Shown here one piece after another: positions 1 to 12,700 of a stretch of DNA of 64,000 nt. Location of the stretch: NCBI GenBank assembly GCA_038501625.1, contig JAZAYU010000038.1, positions 1,364,001-1,428,000 of the forward strand. The letters are read 5' to 3'. Positions within the stretch are counted from its first letter, which is position 1. Each line of letters opens with the position of its first letter. This DNA comes from Corbicula japonica (Eukaryota > Mollusca > Bivalvia > Venerida > Cyrenidae). The position numbers and the translations under genes are program-made. Under the pieces are notes generated by a model, which searched no databases, was not told where the DNA came from, and worked only from the letters and a program-made list of their open reading frames with translations.

Positions 1-599
1 ATATATTTCCTGAACGTTTTAAATAGCACGCACTTACTAATATATTATTCAAATTGATTAGGAACACAAAGTTTTCTATCACTTATTCTTAATTCTAAGC
101 AAGCAAATACTTAAGTAAGAATAATTCCAATCAACATTTAATTGTACTTGGATTGTTGCATATTCCCTAGCGTTTTCCGTCTTCAATTATTTGTGCTATC
201 GAATTTTCTCGTTTTAAAGTTACTGTAGTATGTCGAATATGAAATTATTGCAGACAGTTTTGGAATTTCGCACCGACATTTCTCACTTCGTTCTTTGAAA
301 TGTGATAAGACTAAAATTAATTCATGGATAACTTTAGCAATACACATTTACAAAAAACACATATTACATTTTACATATCAAGTGCACTAAAATTTCTATT
401 TTTCTTAAGATTTACGGCATAACTTACCCTAGTTCACTCCAAGTGCAGTTTATTTCCATTTCCTCTCAACTGTTATATATTATAAATAGGTTTTTACTCC
501 CTTCGCAATATAACTAATGACTTGCAATAAGGACTTGCGAAAATTTGACTCAAACAACACATATATCCAACTTCTATGCATTTGTATTTTCCAATTTAG
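1..599. other. Intron of gene 1, no recognised feature
   Basis: AT-rich sequence before the first visible exon. No phase-compatible exon, RNA gene or clear repeat was found. Other gene 1 introns without an entry of their own likewise show nothing clear. Confidence 0.4.
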
Positions 600-728
600 C
601 GGAAACCGAATGTGATCCGACAAATAACTGTGGCAACAATACAGAATGTGTGCCTGTTAATGGTAACAATGATTGCCAGTGCATAAAGGGTTTTCAGAAG
701 ATAGCACAAGCAGATAACAATTGTACTG
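600..728 (+). CDS. Gene 1 exon: EGF-like domain
   Basis: One six-cysteine EGF module (C-x6-C-x5-C pattern, ending C-x-C and a last Cys in NNCT). The acceptor is TTTAG before 600 and the donor is GTAAAT after 728. It is a phase 1-1 exon. It lacks the DIDEC calcium-binding start of the next exon. It is the first coding exon visible in the window. Confidence 0.75.
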
Positions 729-3700
729 GTAAATAGTGTTTATGATTTAAGTCCTTAGGGCCACGGTTTTTAAATGACATAATAATATTAATAATTTCTA
801 GTTGTGTCCGCAGCCTCAAATACTGTTACAAAAATAATTATCATAATATAATAATCTATCACCAAATAAAAGGACTCCTCTAAATATCACCAAATAGAAA
901 TTTAAGTACAGCGGGTAAATGTAAATAAATATTTACATGTTTTACTAAATATTCAACAGTAAATCACTTTGGTCAATTTTGCTTGCAGAATAAAAAATCA
1001 TATTTTCTTCACAGATATCGACGAATGTCAACCAAACAACCCATGTGTAAACGGGACATGCACTAACTTTGATGGAAGCTTCAAATGTACATGTGCTGCA
1101 GGATTTAAACTAGATACAGATCAAATAACCTGCATAAGTAAGACGATTTATATTGAGATGCTTCAACTGACCTAGTATTAAGTTAATGATTAATAAATGT
1201 AATTCTTATTGCACTGGAGAATTCTTTTTCAATTTCGTTTGCAACAAATGATTTATTTTAAAGTGATGCATGTAACTATGAATTTAAAATCTGAATTGCA
1301 TTTCGTTCTAATTTCATTTTTTGTTAGTATTTTTGATAATTCAAGGCGGTAACTTAATATCGGGTTATTATTTTCCTTGATTGTTTGCGGCTTGTATTTT
1401 TAAATTATTGATCATTGTATATCCACGTTGTCTTCTCTACTTTTTGGCTGTGTGGGTAGGCTGTGTCTACTGGATGTAGCCATTCCTAATAGGCATATTT
1501 TGTGCACATTATAGACATTTTAACGATAAAAGTAGTTTTCATAATTCATAATCAATTTGATTTCACATAACTGTTGAGATAGATTTAATCCTACTTACAT
1601 TTCAAGTTGCCTTTTCATATCGATCTAGAATGTGATTCCGGCCGGTATGGTGTAGGATGTAATGGATCATGCGCTTGTGTTACTGATAACACATTGTCCT
1701 GCAACGCTGTTAACGGTTCATGTTCTTGTAAGAATGGTTGGAATGGGCAAAACTGTAATGTTGACATAGATGAATGCTTGGCAAAAACCTACAGCTGCCC
1801 AAACAATTCCAGTTGTTTTAACACGAACGGCTCCTATGTTTGTGTTTGTGCCAACGGATTCACCAAAACAAGCGATGGCTTGTGTCAAGGTGTGAAATAT
1901 ACTTCTATAGCAGTTTTAAACGTTCTGAAATAATTAAAATACCTATTACAATGACCTGAGTTTGTGTCTTTCTACCATGCTCTCACAGTTATTGTTTCGC
2001 TGAACAATTAAAACAGATTTAGTTGTTCTTGTCAATTGAAATCTATTTAATGCAAGCTTAAATCTTTAATGCCTTTATTTATAAAAAGAATCCTAAGCAA
2101 AGACTGGCCAAATTATGTATTATCAAGACGCATGTTAAAAAGAAAATAGCCTGTACTATTTGGAAAACAAACCTACATTAACTATTTCACTTTTTAGCGT
2201 GTGATGCATTCTATTACGGACAAAATTGTGAAAGCAAGTGCTCGTGCATCCCAGCAAACACCAAGAGTTGTAACTCTGTGAATGGTACATGTTCATGTAA
2301 AGACGGCTGGTCAGGCATGAACTGCTCAATTGATATCAACGAATGTAACAATACCGTCAATCCGTGCTCACAAGGAAAGAAAACTATCTGTGAAAACACT
2401 GATGGTTCATACAAGTGTATGTGTGAACGGGGATATGAATTGAGTGAAAACGATACATGCATTGGTAAGAACTGTTTTATTATAATTGTTGTCAATAAAG
2501 GCTTGACACTATTTGTCAATTTCCTGTTTTTATTGGTGTGGTTTTAACTCACCATAAACTATGTGGTGGATGTCTTTAACCAGAGAGGATGTGCAGTTAG
2601 GAGTAAATAAAATATTAGATTTTTTTCTGAACCATTTTATTTGGGATACATCCCTCTTTAATTTCAGTAACTTTCTTCTCAATTAATGTATGGTGTTTTT
2701 TTTTATTTTGCACAGACGAACACACAGTATTGGAAGATGGTCGTTAAAAGATTTTTTTATAAATATGATATATTGATATGTTATGTTTTCAGTATTATAA
2801 TTAAATATTTTTTGTGGCTAACATCTCAGTTTTATTCTATTATTTTCTTCCAACGAAACAATAATTGTTAAACTTCTCATTGAGTATGAAAGTATTAATA
2901 CATTGTACAAAATTCTTGTTACAAATCTGCAAAAGTGGGGGCACAGTTGACGCAGTCTAGTTAAAATTGGGTTCAGCCTTTCGGAAAATAAGCTAAACAG
3001 TCAAGAAAAAACTTGTTCCTAAAATTAATGTGTGCGTATTTTTACTTAATTTACTTTGACATTCCCATACTTTCAGATATTAACGAATGTCAGAGAGGCA
3101 CATCTAATTGTACACAGAAATGTACAAATACAGATGGCTCGTTTACTTGTTCGTGTAACCCTGGTTTTAAAGGAACTGAAAATGATTGCACCGGTAAGTC
3201 GATGCTTATAAATCTGACGACTGTGTTTCCGATTTAACGACACTGTAAATGAGTGCTAAGATAATTCGATAGCATTGCTTCTGTAGACAATGTGTACACC
3301 TTACAAGGCATTGCAAACCAGTGCACAGGTATTTTTCAATAAGTCTATAGCGATGGATGTTACAACATTATTTACATCTTTAAAAGCACTGAAAATGAGT
3401 GCACAGTTCGATCGATATTGATTTATCTGTACAGTCTTGTTGACGTTTAAAGGTTTTAAAAGGTTCTCGTTTTCAAAGGCACTAAAATGAGTTCGCGATT
3501 TTAAAGGCTTTTATAATATTTTATTTTTAATTTAATAATGTACAATAGAAAATATAATTTTGTTCTTAACTATTAAATATTACCAGAAACATATGAAACA
3601 TCCCTGTCAATCGCCCGTCAGACATCTGTTGTAAACACTGCGAAAACGCGCTTATAGGATAAAAACCGTTCTCTCGCTTATCTGAGATAGAAGAAACATT

Positions 3701-6700
3701 TTTAAGATGTTATTTTTTAGTTTAACTAATTGATTATGCGGTACGCATGATATTGAAATGAAGCCTTACTTTTAAACTAACTGTTTAAGGGCAACATAAA
3801 ATTGTGTAATTAAACTATGATACTAGAATTCTGATCAAAAATTACTTGTAAAATTGTAGCGTGCACCGACAATACATATGGCAATAACTGCACATCAAAC
3901 TGTTCATGTGTGCGAAACAATACTGTGGACCCGTTGCAGTCATGTGACCATGTCACTGGAAAGTGCTCATGTACTAAGTACTGGAATGGAAGTAACTGTG
4001 AAACCGACATTGACGAATGCACAGAAAACAAGTATAACTGTACAAAGCCAAATGAAAGATGTAACAATTTGATCGAAGGTTATAGCTGTTCCTGTCTTAC
4101 TGGCTATCAACGTCATGAAAATGGATCTTGTATAGGTAAGCACTGTCCTTGTGTAGCGTCTGTAAAAGCCATCTCTAGCTTTCAATCAAGGCCGTTGAGC
4201 ACGATTTATTGATATGCGCTTAACCCGGAACAGGCGGCGTGGACAGTATAAACATTTCCTAATAATACCCACAACAGGCTCAATCAAACCGAGCCTGCAA
4301 AGTTTTGAAATTTTGACGTGTTCGGCGGCTTTGGAAGCTCCTTTTTCCTTCTATTTAATATACAACCAAGTCATTGAACGTTCCATACGTACCAAAGAAT
4401 ACATCCAAAGAAGAACAAAATAGTCTTATCCTAATTCCATGTTGAGTCGATTTGAGTAAGCTGAAACCATGTTATTATTATTAATCTTTACTTCTTGTCT
4501 TATGGTACTAAAATGATAGTGCCTCTGGCTGGGAGTGAACCCTCACCGTCACGGCGACAGCGTCTAGCCCTGCGACGATGATCGAACGTTGGGGAACAAC
4601 CTAATATTTGTTACATGAATTTTTTATGAAATTGTAGAGTGTTTGGGTAATACATATGGCAACAACTGCACATCAAAATGTACATGTGTGCAAAACAATA
4701 CTGTGAACCCGTTGCAGTCATGTAACCATGTGAAAATGATTGCACATGCAGTTTGATAATGATGAATATATGTTCACTTTTTTAAAGGCAATAAAATAAG
4801 TTCGCGATTTTAAGGCTTTAATAAAATGTTGTTTTAATATCGTACAAAAGTATTGTTCTTAAATATTAAAGATAAACATTAACATATAAAACATTTCTGG
4901 AAAGAGGTAATTGTACATTATATCGAATATATAGTCATATCACACGTTAGGCAACTGGTGTAAACACTGCGAACATGTGCTTGTACGATAAGCCGTTCTT
5001 ACGATCGCTTATCTGAGATAGAACAAGCATTATTTTCAGATGTTATCTTTTAGTGTAACTTATTGATTATGCGGCAAGCATGTTATTAATATAAAGACTT
5101 TATTTTAAATGTACTGTTTAAAGGTAACATAATTGTGTAATTAAACTATGATACTAGAAGTCTGGTGAACTACTCATTAATTACTTGACATGTGTAATTT
5201 TAGCGTGTACGGACAATAAATATGGCGATAACTGCACATTAAACTGTTCATGTGTGCGAAACAATACTGTGGACCCGTTGCAGTCATGTGACCATGTCAC
5301 TGGAAAGTGCTCATGTACTAAGTACTGGAATGGAAGTACCTGTGAAACTGACATTGACGAATGCACAGAAAACAAGCATAACTGTACAAAGCCAAATGAA
5401 AGATGTAACAATTTGATCGGTAGTTATAGCTGTTCTTGTCTTACTGGCTATCACCGTCATGAAAATGGATCTTGTATAGGTAAGCACTGTCCTTGTGTAG
5501 CGTCTGTAAAAGCCATCTCTAACTTTCAATCAAGGCCGTTGAGCACAATGTAATAAGCATTTCTAATAATATCCATAGCAGGCTCAATCAAACCGAGCCT
5601 GCAAAGTTTTGAAATTTTGACGTGTTCTGCGGCTTTCGAAGTTCCGTTTTCCTTTTATTTCAACAACCAAGTCATGGAAAGTTCCACTAGTACCAAAGAA
5701 TACATCCAAAGAAGAACAAAATAGTCTTAGTGTTGTCAGTGTTAGTGGTGACATTTTTGAAACTGATCATTTTATTAACCATGCTCTCTTCCTCTCTATT
5801 CTTCTTGACTGTGTGGGGAGGCTTTTTTCTGAATGTGGCGATTTCTGATATGCATATTTCACCTTTTAATCCAATGTCCATGTTAAGTTGATTTGAGTAA
5901 GCTGAAACCATGTTATTATTATTAATCTTTACTTCTTGTCTTATGGTACTAAAAATGATAGTGCCTCTGGCTGGGATTGAACCCTCACCGTCACGGCAAC
6001 AGCGTCTGGCCCCGCAAATCCTACGTCGATGATCGAACGTTGAGGAACAACCTAATATCTGTTACATGACTTTTTTATGCAATTGTAGAGTGCTCCGGTA
6101 ATACATATGGCAACAACTGCACATCAAAATGTACATGTGTGCAAAACAATACTGTGAACCCGTTGCAGTCATGTAACCATGTGAATGGAACGTGCTTATG
6201 TACTGCATACTGGAAAGGCAACGTCTGTGAAACCGACATTAACGAATGCACTGTAAACAGGCATAACTGTACAAAGCCGAATGAAGGATGTCACAATTTG
6301 GAAGGTGGATTTGCATGTTCTTGTTTAATTGGTTACCGACGTGATGCGAATCAATCTTGTGTCATAGGTAAGCATAGCATTCAGTCTATTCTAATGTTCT
6401 AATTGAAGATTATATAAACATATTTTAATTCACGAGCAATAAGAAAAATTAAATAAATGAACACAAGCGGATATTTTTGATAATTTACCACGAGTCAGTT
6501 TTACTTAAAACATTGTTTGCTTTTTTTATAAAATTTATATTTCGTTGCGGCTACCAGAATATGAAAAATATAGGTCTTAAAAATGTGTAACCACTCAAAA
6601 AAATATTATGGCCCCGTCCGGGTAGCAACCCCTAAGGGGACAAGGTCTAGCTATGTAGCGGGCGCCAATTACGCTACCTATTGAGCGAGCCGGGACCACC

Positions 6701-9700
6701 TACCCACACCCCCACCCCCTCCCACCCCCATCCCCCCAAAAAAGTTGATCGGATAACCATTATGTAAGACTTAGTTAAGTAAACTAAACCAATAATGTTT
6801 TATCTCCTTGTTTTTTATCCAATTTCAGACAGCGCTATCACAACAACTACTACACTTGCACCGGGTATGTTAACTAGATGAGTAAGGCGATCTCTTCGAA
6901 GAGGGATTCAAAATTTATAAAAACAATAAAACTAAAAGTCATTGTTCTAACAAATATCAAATTCAGATATATTAAACAGACTTAAATATTTATCTAAAAT
7001 AACATCCACTGTTTACATATAATAAGAATTAGTGCGTTTCGTTCTGTACAAGATTACCGATACTTATTTTCTTTATTATTTAAATTGAAAATTGCCAAAA
7101 TAACGGACATTTAAATTCGGAAACTATTTAAATAGTTGTGTTTGTTCTAAAATGGAACTCAAAATTTGATTGAGAAACATTTTAAAATTTGTTTATCGAA
7201 TATATGTATACCATTTCATTTCTTTTGTAAGCAAACAAATCGGTGGACGTGAAGCTTAAGCTGGGCATTGTTATCCACGAAAACTTGAGCGTCAGCTTAA
7301 CGTATGAGAAGTACAAAGCGGAAGTTCATAAACAGGTACCATATCTACTTTTCCATTATACAAACTATGATGCCGTTTCATCTTTGAGAACGGACGCTTT
7401 AACATTAAACAATTATTTATACTAAAAGCCTGTATTTGGAATGATTTGTTAAAAGAATAACTTCCGCGTCATGCTAATAAGGGGGAATAAAAATTCTAGC
7501 AAAGGATGCATTTAACGTTTGTAAAAGTTTAACGGAGTTTTCATGATTTTATTAGCTCGACTATTTGAAGAATATGTCGAGCTATTGTACTCACTTGGGC
7601 GTCGGCGTCCCGCTTTGGTTAAAGTTTGCGTGCAACCTACCTAAATCTTAAAAACTACTATAGCTACAGCTTTGAAACTTGGCACACTTGTTCATCATCA
7701 TGTCCAGAGTGTGTATGCCAAGAACATTGACTCTAACTTTCATTTTGATCAAATTATGGCCCTTTTTCGACTTAGAATTTCAGGTTAAAGTTTGTGTGCA
7801 AGCTACTGTACAAACACATAACTTCAATACTCCTTACACTACAGCTTTGAAACTTGGCACACTTGTTCATTATCATCTCCCAAGTGTGTATGCCAAGAAT
7901 CATAACTCTAACTTTCATTTTGATTAAATTATGGTCCTTTTTCGAATTAGAATTTTAGGTTAAAGTTTGCGTGCAAGCTACTGTACAAACACATAACTTC
8001 AATACTACTTATACTTCAGCTTTGAAACTTAGCATTCTTCATTATCATGTCCCGAGTGTGTATGCCAATAACCATGACTCTTACTTTCATTTCCGTCAAA
8101 TTATTGCCCTTTTTTGACTTAGAATTTCAGGTTAAAGTTTGCGTGCAAGCAAGTTTCGTTCATACTTCTTGTACTATAGCTTTGAAACTTTCAACACTTG
8201 TTTACCATCATGACCCTTACTATGTATGCCAAGTTCCATAACTCTTTCTTTAATTTTAATCAAATTATTGCCCCTTTTCAACTTAGAATTAACTTAGGTT
8301 AAAGTTTGCGTGCAAGCTAGTTACTTTTATACTTCTTGTACTATAGCTTTGAAACTAAAGACAATTGTTCACCATCATGTCCCTGACTATGTATGCCAAG
8401 AACCATAATTCTGTCTTTGATTTTTATCAAATTATTGCCCTTTTCGACTTAGAATTTCAGGTTAAAGTTCGCGTGCAAGCTAGTTACTTTCATACTTCTT
8501 GTACTATAGCTTTGAATCTTGTTCGCTATCATGACCCTGACTATGTATCCCAAGAACCATAACTCTTTCTTTGATTTTTATCAAATTATTGATCTTTTTA
8601 GACTTAGAAATTGTGGTTAAAGTTTGCGTGCAAGCTTGTGAAACCTCATAACTTTCATTCTATTAAAACTACAACTTTAAAACTTTATATACCTTTAATT
8701 TATCATACATCAGGTTGAAGTTCAAAGGCCCATAACTCATCCTTGCTTTTTAAATTTAATTTTTGCCCTTGTTCGCTTAGAAATTAGATTTAAAACTTAG
8801 AAATGATGGTTAAAGTTTCAATGTTAGTGTTTTTCATATGTGATGCTATAGAAAAGGTTTAAAACAGATGTACTTAACATACTTTGGTTGAAAGTGTTGA
8901 GAGGTTGTGGGGTACCATACCATACCATACCATACCATACCATACCATACCATACCATACCAAACCACACCACACCACACCACACCACACCACACTTAAT
9001 CTTCTGTACTGTACTGCACCCCCACCACCAACCCCACCACCACCACATACCACCACCACCAACAACAACAACACCAAACACATCATCAACAACACCACAA
9101 CCACCACAACCACCATCAACAACAACAACACCAACAACACAACCAACAATAACACAAATAACAACAACAACACCACCAACAACAACACCAACAACAACAC
9201 CACTACCACCAACAACACCACCAACAACAACAACAACACCAACAACATCAACGACAACACCACCACCAACAACAACAACAACAACACGAACAACACAACC
9301 AACAATAACACAAATAACAACAACGCCAACAATAACAACACCAAAAAAACCGTCAACAACACTACCAACAACAACAGCACCACCACCACCAACAACAACA
9401 CCAACAACAATACCACCAACAACAACACCGCCACTAACAACACCGTCAACAACACCTCCACCAACAACACCAACACCACCAACAATACCACCACCAACAA
9501 CAACATCAACACCAACAATAGCATCAACAACACCAACAACCAACAACACCAACAACAATACAAACACAACACCAACAACAACACCAGGACAACACCAACA
9601 ACAACACCACCACCAACACCACAACCACCACTACCACCACCAGCAACAACAACAACAACAACCAACACTAACAACAACAGCAACAACACCACCACCAACA

Positions 9701-12700
9701 ACAGCAACCAGCATGCCATTATATACAACACCTTACCTCATCACTATAGGTGGGCAGGGATACTGGGTTGATGGGTTTGGGATCAAGGGTGTATGGGCTG
9801 GGTTGTGTAAACCCTCTAAAAAACTACAAGAATAAATTAAGTGTAATATATTGATTTCCTAACTTGGATTAAGAAACTTTTGTTCATGTGTATGTGCTGG
9901 GGTGTCATAAACTCCTGAATCACTCCCCAGTTTAAATGAAGCCCAGTTTAAAATGTGCTTAAATATGTCTGACTTCGAATAGTCGAGCGTGCAGTCGTTT
10001 CCGACTGGCTCTCTCTTACAAGTAAAATTTCTACGGGTGCGTTGATAAATATCACAAAATACAAAATGAATTCGTATGAAATGTACGGCTAAACTCTGAA
10101 ACTGAAATTGCTCGCAATTTCAAATGATCATCTATCCTTTCATCTATTTAAACGAAAAAGTGTTGTTGTTTTTTTACTAAATGAGAAATTGTACTTAATT
10201 TAGTTAATTTACACAATCATACACATATTTATAAAGTCATGACAAACATGATTACAAGTTTAAGGTTATAATATCAGTTTCCGTTTCCCTGAAAACACAT
10301 GATAGACGTTAAATGTTACGAAAAAATATTAATTTACGATGTTCCGTTTACTTTCAGCTTGTCATGCTATACACAGCGCAGCTTAAAGACGTTATGTTTG
10401 AAATCGTTATTAAAAGTCTACGGTAAGTATTTTCTAGTAGTTATGGGGTAGAGATAGTGCAAGTTTCTCGTATTTATGAGGCACTGTGACCTCGGCTATT
10501 CTGGTTCTATCTGATGTATGTTTAATTGTTGCAAAGTTGGTTTCCTACAGATAATGATTTTAAGGACCAGAAAGAGTTAGATGTCTGGTGCTTAATAAAT
10601 TTAGTAAACGGAGTTTCGTTCATACTGGACAACAAACATCTTATGGTACATAAACGACCCATAACAGCTTTAAAAACAATATACAGACATCAGTATTATA
10701 AAGTCTACAATAGTTATATAAATGAATAATTTCATAGGGTTCTTTTTGTTTTGTTAGATTCGTATCTGACAACTTGTTCCCAATTGCCTATAAGTTAAAT
10801 TGTATATCTGCCATAATGATTATATATTTAAATGTGTATCAAACATTGACAATTCTGAGATTGTTTTGAGCAATTGGCTGAGATATAACTTGTTAAAAAA
10901 GCGAAATACATGTATGCATATCAGGAATGGCCATATCCAGCAGACACAGCCTCCCCACACAGCCAAAAAGTAGAGGAAAAGATAGCAAGGTATTACAATA
11001 ATCAGTTTCAAAATGGACGCCACAAATCATAAAAGTCATAATCATAAAAGTCGTTATTGTTTTCAGGAATGGAAGTCTGATTGTAGATTACACTATCATC
11101 GTACCATCTGTCAACGTTCCAGATGTTGCTGCTGCAATTGCATACATTTTTAACGCTCGTACTCTAATACAGATTTTCGGTACCAACGCTTCTATGAGTG
11201 AACTTTTCGTTGGCGGAGTACCAGGTAATAACTAAAACTGATGCTTTTTCAAATGGGTCTCGATTTACTATTCTCTGGCAATTTTCGCAAAGTATAATTG
11301 GAAAATTGTTCAATTATTGTTCCTGTTTTTGGGGTAGGGCGTGGCGTGTGGTGTGTGATAACAATTTCAAGACACATGCATCATTGTAAAGTAAACGTTG
11401 AAAGCGGTAGCAAATGTTTAGGTAATCTTGTATGAAATGCAACTTACAGCAAAATTACAATTTGTGAAATTAAAAAAGCGCTGACGTTCAAAGGACTTCT
11501 ATACTTATAAAACGCTTTACAAATATTTACGATTTCTCATTTAAGTGCAAGCTAATGTAACGGACTATAAAGCTCTTGTCTGTCAAATATACGAGGCATC
11601 TATCAACGGTTGTGCTGACGACCACATCTGCTCAGTGACTGATGGAATGCCAGTATGCGAGTATGTTTACTTTTCCTTTTTCATTAGTCAGTAATTGTTT
11701 TTTTAAAAAAAACGATATTTGATTGTTGATAAGCTCAATACTTAAGCTTGTTAAAAGTTTTCAAAAAGCCAATTGCCGCGTACCGTTTGTCAAAAGTCAA
11801 AAGTTATAAATGTGGAATTGTTGCATACATTCCGTTGTAAGTTGTCGTTGAATGTAATGGAGCACACAGTTTGTTGCTTCATACCGTCTGTTAAAGGTTG
11901 ACGTGAAGACACGTGTTGTATACGGTTTGTTACTGGTTCCTAGTATTTTAAACTTTGATGCAACTGTTGCATACGTTTTTTTACTGGTTCCTAGTATTTT
12001 AAACTTTGAGGCAACTGTTGCATACCGTTTTTACTGGTTCCTATTATTTTAAACTTTGAGGCAACTGTTGCATACGGTATGTTACTGGTTCCTAGTATTT
12101 TAAACTTTGGCGCAACTGTTGCATACCGTTTGTTGCTGGTTCCTAGTATTTTAAACTTTGAGGCAACTTTTGCATACCTGTTGTTACTGGTAAGCATAAC
12201 CTTTGAGGCATTGTGGCATACCATTTGCTATTGGTTATCATAAAACTTTGATTCAACTGTTACATACCGTTTGTTACTGGTAAGTAAAATATTTGAGGCA
12301 ACTGTTGCATACCGTTTGTTACTGTTGAGTAAAAATCTTTGAGACAACTGTTGCACACCGTTTGTTTTATGAAGAATAATAATGACAACTGTCTGTGAGT
12401 AATATGTTACGCCAGTAGACTCAGTGTTAATGTCATGTCAGCTTGTATTTGTATGCTTTATCTCATATGTATAGTTGATATTATTTCATTAGTAGTTTAT
12501 TAAATGCTTTATTTTGTTATTCACAGGCTTAGAACGACTGAAGGTGAGTTATTTTAATCTCTCCAGAAGAACTTAAGGAAATTTCAAAACTATTTTAACC
12601 AGTTTTTTTAAATTTTTCAAAAATTTACGTTTGTCTTTATCTCATACATTTAAAAATGCTAGTGTTTACCGTAGTAGAATTTAACATCATGCTCCGCCTA

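Larger units (their letters stand above)
3176..6181 (+). repeat. Tandem segmental duplication within gene 1
   Basis: Copy A (about 3176-4735) and copy B (about 4736-6181) align through introns and exons. Matching landmarks include GAGTTCGCGATTTTA near 3490 and 4800, CTTATCTGAGATAGAA near 3680 and 5010, the twin exons, and the CAGGCTCAATCAAACC repeat near 4275 and 5580. It explains the extra EGF doublet in gene 1. Confidence 0.8.

Noticed and set aside
3810..4067. Minus-strand frames opposite the EGF doublet exons (also 5181-5411)
   Set aside because: Shadows of duplicated EGF exons; the plus strand has the cysteine pattern and splice sites.
7679..8562. Short open frames (LFDLEFQVKVCVQA types) as a repeated protein domain
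   Set aside because: They follow the ~170-bp tandem repeat, are broken by stops and lack splice sites.
8824..9731. Val/Leu-rich minus-strand frames over the ACC/AAC tract
   Set aside because: Low-complexity shadow; not a membrane protein.
8888..9835. Thr/Pro-rich plus-strand frame as a mucin exon of gene 1
   Set aside because: Neighbouring frames and both strands are also open, the sequence is simple ACC/AAC repeat, and it would interrupt the SEA domain, whose exons join without it.
11991..12224. Minus-strand frame with repeated SKFKILGTSN
   Set aside because: By-product of the 51-bp minisatellite.
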